From Chryseolinea serpens (GTDB lineage: Bacteria; Bacteroidota; Bacteroidia; Cytophagales; Cyclobacteriaceae), in contig NZ_FQWQ01000006.1 in the NCBI RefSeq assembly GCF_900129725.1, positions 372,001 through 436,000 on the forward strand: DNA of 64,000 nucleotides. The letters are read 5' to 3'. Below the pieces are notes generated by a model. The model worked only from the letters and a program-made list of their open reading frames with translations, was not told where the DNA came from and did not search any database. How positions within the stretch are numbered: position 1 is the stretch's first letter; each line of letters opens with the position of its first letter. The translations under genes were made by a program, and so were the position numbers. Below, in pieces: positions 10,602 to 17,090 of this stretch.

Positions 10602-10889
10602 ATGGAATCGCGAAGCACCACCACTGTTGTCGTTGTTTTATTGATCGTATTCACTTTTCCCATCTGGGTGGGCATAGCGGGTGGCCTTTTTGGCCTCATC
10701 GTCGGTCTGATTGGTGGCGTCGTCGGGATCATTGGCGGTGTGATTGGAGCGATCGGTGGATTGATCGGCGGTCTCTTCAGCTGGGCCTTCAATGGGCACT
10801 GGCCTTTTGGATTTTTTCACGTGCACACGCTTACCATCGTGCTCATTGCCATCATCATCGTGTTGATCAGCCGGTCGCGAAAAATCTGA
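10602..10889 (+). CDS. Small glycine-rich membrane protein
   Basis: A 95-residue protein of unknown function. After a short polar N-terminus comes a long hydrophobic stretch, residues about 8-55, built of repeated GG-hydrophobic-G units (pattern GGLIGG, GGVVG, GGVIG). These glycine-zipper spacings favour tight helix packing or oligomerisation. A second membrane segment (LTIVLIAIIIVLIS) lies near the C-terminus, and the protein ends in a basic RSRKI. A TTG-initiated extension of 33 residues exists from 10503, but the ATG at 10602 sits a normal distance after a consensus -7 element. It converges on the next gene with a 4-base gap. Confidence 0.7.
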   Translation: MESRSTTTVVVVLLIVFTFPIWVGIAGGLFGLIVGLIGGVVGIIGGVIGAIGGLIGGLFSWAFNGHWPFGFFHVHTLTIVLIAIIIVLISRSRKI

Positions 10890-10893
10890 ACGT

Positions 10894-11277
10894 CTATGTG
10901 ATGGGATGTTTGTTGTACAGGCTCGGGTTTAGAAAATACCGGGAGTACACCGGATATTGATTTATTTTCCGAAGCTCGGGTCTCGTTTTGTTTACAAACA
11001 CAACCTTGTACTGAAACTCAAAACCCTTGTCGACGCGAATATCTTTTCGCACCAGGTACCATTGCTTGTTCCAGGGATTGAGGACTTTCACTTCCAAGTG
11101 GAAGAGACCAGGCGCACTGCGCACGCGCACAAACTTTCCGGGTTGTTTATTATACAGCTTTCCGTTCACGTACACCTGCATGGTGGTTCCTTTTTCTGTT
11201 TGAACGGCGATGCCGGAATCATATGCCAACGCCGAGGATCCCGACGCGAGCAGCAACAACAAAATCAACCTTCTCAT
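10894..11277 (-). CDS. Secreted hypothetical protein, about 127 residues
   Basis: Not assigned to a named family. Residues 1-18 form a clear signal peptide (leucine run, cut after ALA). The mature part contains TTMQVYVNGKLYNKQPG followed by a VRSAPGLFHLEVKV strand, which resembles a PEGA-like or carboxypeptidase-regulatory-like beta sandwich, as found at the start of some DUF4476-type Bacteroidota proteins. It ends rich in tyrosine and asparagine. Expected in the periplasm. A standalone gene on the minus strand. Confidence 0.7.
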   Translation of the reverse strand: MRRLILLLLLASGSSALAYDSGIAVQTEKGTTMQVYVNGKLYNKQPGKFVRVRSAPGLFHLEVKVLNPWNKQWYLVRKDIRVDKGFEFQYKVVFVNKTRPELRKINQYPVYSRYFLNPSLYNKHPIT

Positions 11278-11403
11278 ATTCTTATAAACGCAAGCTCCGT
11301 GCCACCGTTTGCGGGAAGGCTATGCGAAATATTTTTTATTTCGCTCAGAAAATGAAACTTTTTATTCAGCAATAGAATCCATCACTGATTCGTGGGATGG
11401 ATT

Positions 11404-11673
11404 TTAAGAGAGAATGTAGAAGACAAGTAGCGCGTTAACGACCAGTCCGCCCAAGTGAGCGAGAAACGTTTTGGAGCTACCCGTTTTTCTTAGCAAGAAT
11501 GTAATCAAGTCGGTCGCTCCCCAGGATAGCCCAATAAAAATGAAAAAGGACCCCAGTAAAAAAGGGACCGGTGCAGTATGGGAGTCGGCAAATCCGAAGA
11601 TCAGTCCACTCAGTACTGTCAGTAAGAGTGCAGCGAAGTAAAAACCCCAGATGAGATTTGTGTTTTGCGTCAA
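11404..11673 (-). CDS. Small integral membrane protein, function unknown
   Basis: An 89-residue product with three hydrophobic segments at about residues 7-28, 35-62 and 70-88, and a basic loop RKTGSSKT between the last two. No family recognised. The only available start is TTG at 11673: no in-frame ATG or GTG occurs, and an in-frame stop lies ten codons upstream. The reading frame nevertheless looks like a real membrane protein. It is on the same strand as, and 70 bp downstream of, the thioredoxin pair. Confidence 0.55.
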   Translation of the reverse strand: MTQNTNLIWGFYFAALLLTVLSGLIFGFADSHTAPVPFLLGSFFIFIGLSWGATDLITFLLRKTGSSKTFLAHLGGLVVNALLVFYILS

Positions 11674-11743
11674 ACTCTGATGACTGTTTTGAATGCGTCG
11701 TTAGGGACCTTGCTTTTGCTAAGAAATTTTTATTTCGGCGCCG

Positions 11744-12355
11744 CTAAGAATTTTTCCACCGGATACCGCATCCGATAGCCTTTGTTTTTGGTGTTGCAAC
11801 GGGCTTGTTTTCTAACAGTGCATTCACCGCGTCCTCAACATATTTCTTGTCGGCTGCTGAGGCATCACGCGTGTTGTTATCGATCGTGCCGATGTAGGCT
11901 ACTTTAAAGTCGCTGCCGTCTTTTTTCAAAACGAAAACGTGGGGTGTGTTGGAGGCGCCGAACGCGTGGGCTACTTCCTGTGAAAGGTCTTGGAGGTAGG
12001 GGAAATCATAGTGCTTCTTTTTTGCAACCGCTGCCATTTCATCAAACGAATCGCCGGGCGATTGTGCTGGGTCGTTCGGGTTGATGGCCACTACGGGAAA
12101 ACCTTGGGATGCATATTTTTTGTTGAGGCCGATGATGCGGTCGTTGTAGGCGCGCGAGTAGGGACAGGTATTGCAATCGAAAATAATGATCACGCCCTTG
12201 CCGCTTTTATAGTCGGAAAGGGATACCATTTTGCCATCAACATTTTTCAGTTTGAAATCCGATACGCTATCGCCGAGTTGGTAGGACGTGGTGCTACCGG
12301 CAAACAAAATGCCTGCGCAGATCAACATCACCAGGGATTGCATTTTTGTTTTCAT
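11744..12355 (-). CDS. Exported thioredoxin-family (AhpC/TSA-like) protein
   Basis: A 203-residue peroxiredoxin/thioredoxin-fold protein. Residues 1-20 are a signal peptide, so it acts outside the cytoplasm. The redox motif is CNTCP at C61-C64, preceded by the VIIIFD strand; the cis-proline loop is in NTPHVFVL near residue 145. It belongs to the AhpC/TSA redoxin group common in Bacteroidota, which use CxxC-P in place of the peroxidatic TxxC. Physiological partner unknown. It starts 15 bases after the stop codon of the TlpA-like gene on the same strand, so the two are almost certainly one transcript. Confidence 0.88.
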   Translation of the reverse strand: MKTKMQSLVMLICAGILFAGSTTSYQLGDSVSDFKLKNVDGKMVSLSDYKSGKGVIIIFDCNTCPYSRAYNDRIIGLNKKYASQGFPVVAINPNDPAQSPGDSFDEMAAVAKKKHYDFPYLQDLSQEVAHAFGASNTPHVFVLKKDGSDFKVAYIGTIDNNTRDASAADKKYVEDAVNALLENKPVATPKTKAIGCGIRWKNS

Positions 12356-12370
12356 GGGGAACGTGGATTT

Positions 12371-12841
12371 TTATTTTACTTCTGCTATTAGCTTTTCAAG
12401 ATCGCCTTCCTGCAGCTCTTTGTCCAGGAATTTTCGACGACCGTTTTTGGGGTTGATGATGAGGGTGGCTGGTATGGCGCCTCCCCATGACTTATCCACC
12501 TTGTCGATCCAGGTGTTGTAGTCTATTTCGTCTAATAACAACACATCGGTCTTCATGTTTTTGCGGGCGATGAAGGCGTTTACTTTGTCGAGCTTGTCGG
12601 CAAAGTCAAGGTTGATGAGCGTGACCTTCACGGTGGGGTCGTTGGCGGCATTGAGTTTCTCCAGCAGCGGGAGTTCCTTCACGCAGGGCGCGCACCAGGT
12701 GGCCCAAAAGTTAATGACCTGAACCTGGTCGCTTTTGGCGTCGATGAGGGCCTGGAGTTTATCGAATTTTATCACATTTGCCTGTTGGGCAGAAGCCGCC
12801 GAGGCAAGGAAGAGGCAAAGTAGGAAGACGGGTTTTCGCAT
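12371..12841 (-). CDS. TlpA-like thiol-disulfide oxidoreductase
   Basis: A 156-residue exported thioredoxin-like protein. Signal peptide residues 1-18 (cut after ASA), then the classical NFWATWCAPCVKE active site with C50 and C53 and the cis-Pro region AIPATLII near residue 120. TlpA/ResA-type proteins reduce disulfides outside the cytoplasm, often for cytochrome maturation; no cytochrome genes are adjacent. The frame extends upstream without a stop to 13066, but the ATG at 12841 begins an ordinary signal peptide and the longer version lacks sense. It is the first gene of a probable operon with the redoxin gene downstream. Confidence 0.9.
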   Translation of the reverse strand: MRKPVFLLCLFLASAASAQQANVIKFDKLQALIDAKSDQVQVINFWATWCAPCVKELPLLEKLNAANDPTVKVTLINLDFADKLDKVNAFIARKNMKTDVLLLDEIDYNTWIDKVDKSWGGAIPATLIINPKNGRRKFLDKELQEGDLEKLIAEVK

Positions 12842-13190
12842 GTTGTTATCAACTGAATTACAGGGCAGTGGTTGCAAAAATGTTACCAGAAACCCGTGTA
12901 ATATTTTGGGCGGAAAATATAGAAAAACATTAGAATTCAGGTACTTAGAAATCAACAAAAAGGAGACAAAAAGATTTCCACAAAAAACTTCACTTATCCA
13001 CATTACCTGGATATTAACGATTAAACTGCTGAAGGACAGTAATTTACGATGGATATAGTTAATCAATTCTTTGTGGACAACTTAAAGGGCCTAAAAAAGC
13101 GAGTGGTGCAACACGCGTTATTTCTAATTTTCAGATATTCAATGGCCTAGCAAAAATTACGTATCCGATTCACATTTTTTCACACCAAAT
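12842..13190. other. 349-bp AT-rich gap with DnaA-box-like sites
   Basis: No gene is evident between the divergent TlpA-like and nitronate monooxygenase genes. The segment is visibly richer in A and T than its flanks. It holds an exact DnaA box TTATCCACA at 12994-13002, a one-mismatch box TTGTCCACA on the minus strand (13072-13080), and a poorer ATTTCCACA at 12974-12982. Exact boxes also occur inside genes at 47156 and 59340, so a single match is weak evidence; the cluster is what makes this region notable. Confidence 0.35.
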
Positions 13191-14138
13191 ATGAAGGACT
13201 TTTCAAACCGCGTTACAGAACTTTTCAACATTCAATACCCCATTATCCAGGCTGGGATGGTCTGGTGCAGCGGCTGGAGGCTGGCCTCGGCCGTGAGCAA
13301 CGCCGGGGGACTGGGCATTATTGGCGCTGGGTCTATGCGGCCAGAGATCTTGCAGGAGCATATTCAAAAATGTAAGCAAGCCACGGACCGCCCGTTTGGG
13401 GTCAACGTGCCGTTGTTGTACCCGGAAATGGACCGGATCATGGCCATCATTGTTGAGGAGAAGGTGCGCATCGTCTTCACCTCCGCCGGAAACCCAACCT
13501 TGTGGACTGCCTTTTTAAAAGAGCGGGGCATCACGGTCGTGCACGTTGTGTCGAGCGTGAAGTTTGCCCTCAAGGCCCAGCAAGCCGGGGTGGACGCCGT
13601 GGTGGCCGAAGGTTTTGAAGCGGGGGGACACAATGGCCGGGAAGAGACCACCACCCTGGTGCTTATCCCCATGGTGCGCGACGCGATTTCTATTCCGTTG
13701 ATTGCTGCGGGCGGTATTGGATCGGGACGCACCATGCTGGCGGCCGAGGTGTTGGGGGCGGAGGGTGTTCAGATCGGGAGCCGCTTTGCCGTGAGCGTGG
13801 AATCTTCGGCGCACGAAAATTTCAAACAAAGGATCATCCAAAGTAACGAGGGCGACACGGTGGTGACGTTGAAACAGCTCACGCCGGTGAGGTTGATCAA
13901 AAACAAATTTTACCAGAAGGTTCAGGAAGCCGAATGGCGCGGTGCGTCCAAGGAAGAGCTGGATGGACTTTTGGGGAAACGCCGTTCGAAAACCGGTATC
14001 TTTGAAGGCGACCTGGACGAAGGTGAATTGGAGATTGGCCAGGTGAGCGCGGCGCTGAAAAAAATCGAAACGGCCGCCGGGATCGTGCAGAGTGTTTGGG
14101 AGGAATATGACTCGCTCAAAAAATCGATCTGCTCATGA
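13191..14138 (+). CDS. Nitronate monooxygenase / 2-nitropropane dioxygenase family flavoprotein
   Basis: A 315-residue FMN-dependent TIM-barrel enzyme. Seen: the N-terminal YPIIQAGMVW motif with SAVSNAGGLGIIG, the VVAEGFEAGGHNG loop near residue 140-150 containing the conserved histidine, and the phosphate-binding IAAGGIGSG near 178. The family oxidises alkyl nitronates; close relatives include FabK-type enoyl-ACP reductases, which share these motifs, so an enoyl reductase role cannot be excluded from sequence alone. Its stop codon overlaps the start of the VOC gene by four bases (ATGA), indicating translational coupling. Confidence 0.88.
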   Translation: MKDFSNRVTELFNIQYPIIQAGMVWCSGWRLASAVSNAGGLGIIGAGSMRPEILQEHIQKCKQATDRPFGVNVPLLYPEMDRIMAIIVEEKVRIVFTSAGNPTLWTAFLKERGITVVHVVSSVKFALKAQQAGVDAVVAEGFEAGGHNGREETTTLVLIPMVRDAISIPLIAAGGIGSGRTMLAAEVLGAEGVQIGSRFAVSVESSAHENFKQRIIQSNEGDTVVTLKQLTPVRLIKNKFYQKVQEAEWRGASKEELDGLLGKRRSKTGIFEGDLDEGELEIGQVSAALKKIETAAGIVQSVWEEYDSLKKSICS

Positions 14139-14527
14139 ATATTGTCAAGATCAAGGAAACGTGTCTTTACGTACACGACCTGGAGGTGGCCAGGAATTTT
14201 TATCACGACGTGTTGGGTCTCCCTGTTATCAGTTATCTGCCGGGCAAGCATCTTTTTCTTCGTGCCGGTGGCTCCGTGTTGCTGTGCTTCAACCCGGATG
14301 ATTCAAAAACAAAAAAAAGTCCACCAGCCCATTACGGCGAAGGCCGGCAGCATTTTGCATTTGAAGTGCCGAAAGAAGACTATGAGCGGACGAAAGCGGA
14401 GATCAAAGGGAAAGGGATCACCATCATCGACGAAGTGATCTGGAGCAGTGGCAAGGAATCGTTCTATTTTCACGACCCTGCTGGAAACATTTTAGAAGTG
14501 TTGCCCGATTCGGGCATCTGGGACTAA
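14135..14527 (+). CDS. VOC family (glyoxalase/bleomycin resistance-like) protein
   Basis: A 130-residue vicinal-oxygen-chelate protein with two beta-alpha-beta-beta-beta modules: the first opens with ETCLYVHDLEVARNFYHDVLG, the second contains HFAFEVPKEDYERTKAEI and ends in FYFHDPAGNILEVLPDSGIWD. The terminal DPAGNxLE motif provides the usual metal-ligand glutamate. The reaction is not predictable. It begins inside the stop codon of the nitronate monooxygenase gene and shares the four bases CTAA (14524-14527) with the convergent gene's stop. Confidence 0.85.
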   Translation: MNIVKIKETCLYVHDLEVARNFYHDVLGLPVISYLPGKHLFLRAGGSVLLCFNPDDSKTKKSPPAHYGEGRQHFAFEVPKEDYERTKAEIKGKGITIIDEVIWSSGKESFYFHDPAGNILEVLPDSGIWD

Positions 14528-14790
14528 AGGCTTACCGGCTCGGCTTCGAGCGCCTTTTCCTTTTCTTTGACTGCTTTTGTAGCGGCTGGTTTCTCGGAGG
14601 CGTAAACCAGGTCGAACCAAGATTCGTAGTCTTTGAATTGGAGGCAGTTGCCTACCAACTTGTCGTCGATCAGTATCTTAATCAAAAGCTCACGGTTGAT
14701 CGTTTTCATCAACGAGTCCATTTGCTCTTTCGGGAGGGCATTGATCTGAACGTACTCAATCCCCTTGTAAATTGTCGATTTAACTTTCAT
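14524..14790 (-). CDS. Conserved small hypothetical protein
   Basis: An 88-residue cytoplasmic protein of unknown function. It has a compact N-terminal part (IYKGIEYVQINALPKEQ, then a helix with ELLIKILIDDKLVGNCLQ) and a charged lysine/glutamate-rich C-terminus. I chose ATG at 14790 (MKVKST) over 14814 because the extra eight residues add nothing domain-like. It lies opposite the VOC gene, and the two stop codons overlap. No terminator separates them. Confidence 0.6.
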   Translation of the reverse strand: MKVKSTIYKGIEYVQINALPKEQMDSLMKTINRELLIKILIDDKLVGNCLQFKDYESWFDLVYASEKPAATKAVKEKEKALEAEPVSL

Positions 14791-14934
14791 AGCTGCACGA
14801 TTCTTTGATGACACTTAAACAGTTTTGGTAACCATTAGTTTAATCGAGACGCGAATTTAATACAGAAAAAATTCAGAGGGGGCATGTTTCAAGTCATTAT
14901 ATTTTGAATTTTTGTCTAACGACCTATTTACTCC

Positions 14935-17028
14935 ATGACTGGATTTTTTGATACGTCTATAGAATACCTCAAAGGAGTAGGGCCTCAACGTGCCGCGCTG
15001 CTTAACAAAGAGCTGCAGATCTTTACCTATGGCGACCTCATTCAACATTATCCCTTTCGATATGAGGACCGAACGAAATTTTATACCATAAAAGAGCTGA
15101 ATGAAGATATGCCCTTCGTTCAGATCAAGGGTGTGTTGAAGGGTAAAGAGTTGGTAGGGACCGGATTTAAGAAACGTTTGGTAGGCTACTTCGCGGATGA
15201 TAGCGGAGAGATGGAATTGGTTTGGTTCCAGGGCATAAATTGGATAAACGATAAACTGAAACCCGGGGCAGCCTATGTAGCGTTTGGCAAACCCGCGCGC
15301 TTTGGCAATTTCTTTAGCATTGCCCACCCTGAAGTAGAGCCCCTCACGGTCAGCAACGAGAACGGAGGCTTCCTTCACCCGGTATACCCTTTGTCGGAAA
15401 AGCTGCGGACGCGGAAGATCGATAGCAAGACATTGTCACGGATCATGCAGCAGCTGGCAACGTTAGCAGAGAACCGGATACGCGAGACTTTGCCGTTGAG
15501 CATACAGAAGGCCAACCATCTCATTCCCAAGAAAGATGCGCTGCTCAACATCCATTTTCCCAAAAGCCACGAACTGTTGGCCCAGGCCCGGCAACGTTTG
15601 AAATTCGAAGAGCTCTTCTATGTTCAACTGCGGTTGTTGAAGATGAAACTCATCCGCCAGGAAAAGATGAAAGGGCAGGTGTTCCAGGACGCCACCTTGC
15701 TGACGAAGTTCTATCACGAACACCTTCCTTTTCCGCTGACCAACGCGCAGAAGAAGGTGATCAAGGAAATCTATGCCGATCTGAAATCGGGTCAGCAAAT
15801 GAATCGCCTGTTACAAGGCGACGTGGGCAGCGGCAAAACCATTGTGGGTTTTATCTGCATGCTGGTGGCGGTCAGCTCCGGGGCCCAATGTGCGTTGATG
15901 GCGCCTACCGAGATCCTGGCGCAGCAGCACTACAAAGGGTTGCAGCGCTATGCCGACAAGATGAGCATACCCATAGCGTTGCTCACCGGTTCGACCAAGA
16001 AGGCTGAGCGAAAAAAAATTCACGAGGCGCTTCAAAATGGGGACTTAAAAATACTGATCGGCACGCACGCGTTGTTGGAGGAAGAAGTGCAGTTCAGAAA
16101 CCTGGGCTTGTCGATCGTCGACGAACAACATCGATTTGGCGTGGCACAGCGATCGAAGCTGTGGCAAAAAAATGAATCGGTCTATCCCCACGTGCTGGTG
16201 ATGACGGCCACCCCCATTCCGCGTACACTGGCCATGACGTTGTATGGCGACCTGGATATTTCGGTGATCGATGAATTGCCCGCGGGTCGCAAACCCATTA
16301 AGACTATCCACAAGTTCGATGCCCACCGCTTGCAAGTGAACCAATTTCTGCGCGACCAGGTGGAGGCCGGGCGCCAAGTCTATATTGTATATCCCTTGAT
16401 CGACGAGTCGGAAAAGCTGGATCTGAAACACCTCATGGATGGCTACGAAAGCGTGAGCCGGGCTTTCCCCGACTATGCCGTCAGCATCCTTCATGGCAAG
16501 ATGAAGCCCGAAGCCAAGGACTATGAAATGAAACGCTTTGCCAGCGGCGAAACGAAGATGATGGTGGCGACGACGGTGATCGAGGTGGGGGTGGATGTTC
16601 CCAATGCGTCGGTGATGGTGATCGAGAATGCGGAACGCTTCGGGCTCTCGCAGCTGCACCAGCTTCGGGGTCGGGTGGGGCGTGGGGCGGAGCAATCGTA
16701 TTGTATCCTGATGACGGATGTGAAATTGAGCGCCGATTCTAAAGTGCGGCTGCAAACCATGGTGAAGACCAACAATGGTTTCGACATCGCCGAAACCGAT
16801 CTGAAGCTGCGTGGTCCCGGCGACCTGATGGGCACGCAACAAAGCGGCGTGCTGGACTTGCTTATTGCCGATTTGGGCAAAGACGGTCCGCTCCTGCAAA
16901 CGGCCCGGGAAGAGGCCATCAAGCTGTTGAAGGATGACCCGGAGTTGGAGAAACCGGAACACAGCGTCGTGAAAACGCAGATAGAGTCCCGAAGGCCCTC
17001 GGCTATGAATTGGAGCCGCATCAGCTAA
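14935..17028 (+). CDS. recG: ATP-dependent DNA helicase RecG
   Basis: Branch-migration helicase of 697 residues that remodels stalled replication forks and Holliday junctions. The N-terminal wedge/OB region (residues about 1-240) precedes the helicase motor. Walker A is GDVGSGKT (295-302), motif II is DEQH (396-399), followed by the RecG-diagnostic MTATPIPRTLAMTLYGD and, near residue 565, QLRGRVGRG (motif VI). The C-terminal wedge-contacting helices are present, so it is full length. It is preceded by an AT-rich 145-bp gap and followed by a promoter for the next gene. Confidence 0.97.
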   Translation: MTGFFDTSIEYLKGVGPQRAALLNKELQIFTYGDLIQHYPFRYEDRTKFYTIKELNEDMPFVQIKGVLKGKELVGTGFKKRLVGYFADDSGEMELVWFQGINWINDKLKPGAAYVAFGKPARFGNFFSIAHPEVEPLTVSNENGGFLHPVYPLSEKLRTRKIDSKTLSRIMQQLATLAENRIRETLPLSIQKANHLIPKKDALLNIHFPKSHELLAQARQRLKFEELFYVQLRLLKMKLIRQEKMKGQVFQDATLLTKFYHEHLPFPLTNAQKKVIKEIYADLKSGQQMNRLLQGDVGSGKTIVGFICMLVAVSSGAQCALMAPTEILAQQHYKGLQRYADKMSIPIALLTGSTKKAERKKIHEALQNGDLKILIGTHALLEEEVQFRNLGLSIVDEQHRFGVAQRSKLWQKNESVYPHVLVMTATPIPRTLAMTLYGDLDISVIDELPAGRKPIKTIHKFDAHRLQVNQFLRDQVEAGRQVYIVYPLIDESEKLDLKHLMDGYESVSRAFPDYAVSILHGKMKPEAKDYEMKRFASGETKMMVATTVIEVGVDVPNASVMVIENAERFGLSQLHQLRGRVGRGAEQSYCILMTDVKLSADSKVRLQTMVKTNNGFDIAETDLKLRGPGDLMGTQQSGVLDLLIADLGKDGPLLQTAREEAIKLLKDDPELEKPEHSVVKTQIESRRPSAMNWSRIS

Positions 17029-17042
17029 CCCCTCGGAGCCAT

Positions 17043-17074
17043 TTTGCTTTGACCCCCTGCTTTCGCTAACTTTG
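17043..17074 (+). promoter_or_regulatory. Strong candidate Bacteroidota promoter (-33 TTTG, -7 TAACTTTG)
   Basis: TTTG at 17043-17046 is followed after a 20-base spacer by TAACTTTG at 17067-17074. Both match the Bacteroidota primary-sigma consensus and the spacing is typical. The ATG of the propeller gene is 16 bases beyond, so the propeller gene probably starts its own transcript and does not depend on recG. Confidence 0.55.
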
Positions 17075-17090
17075 GTTGTAGCCTGGACCC

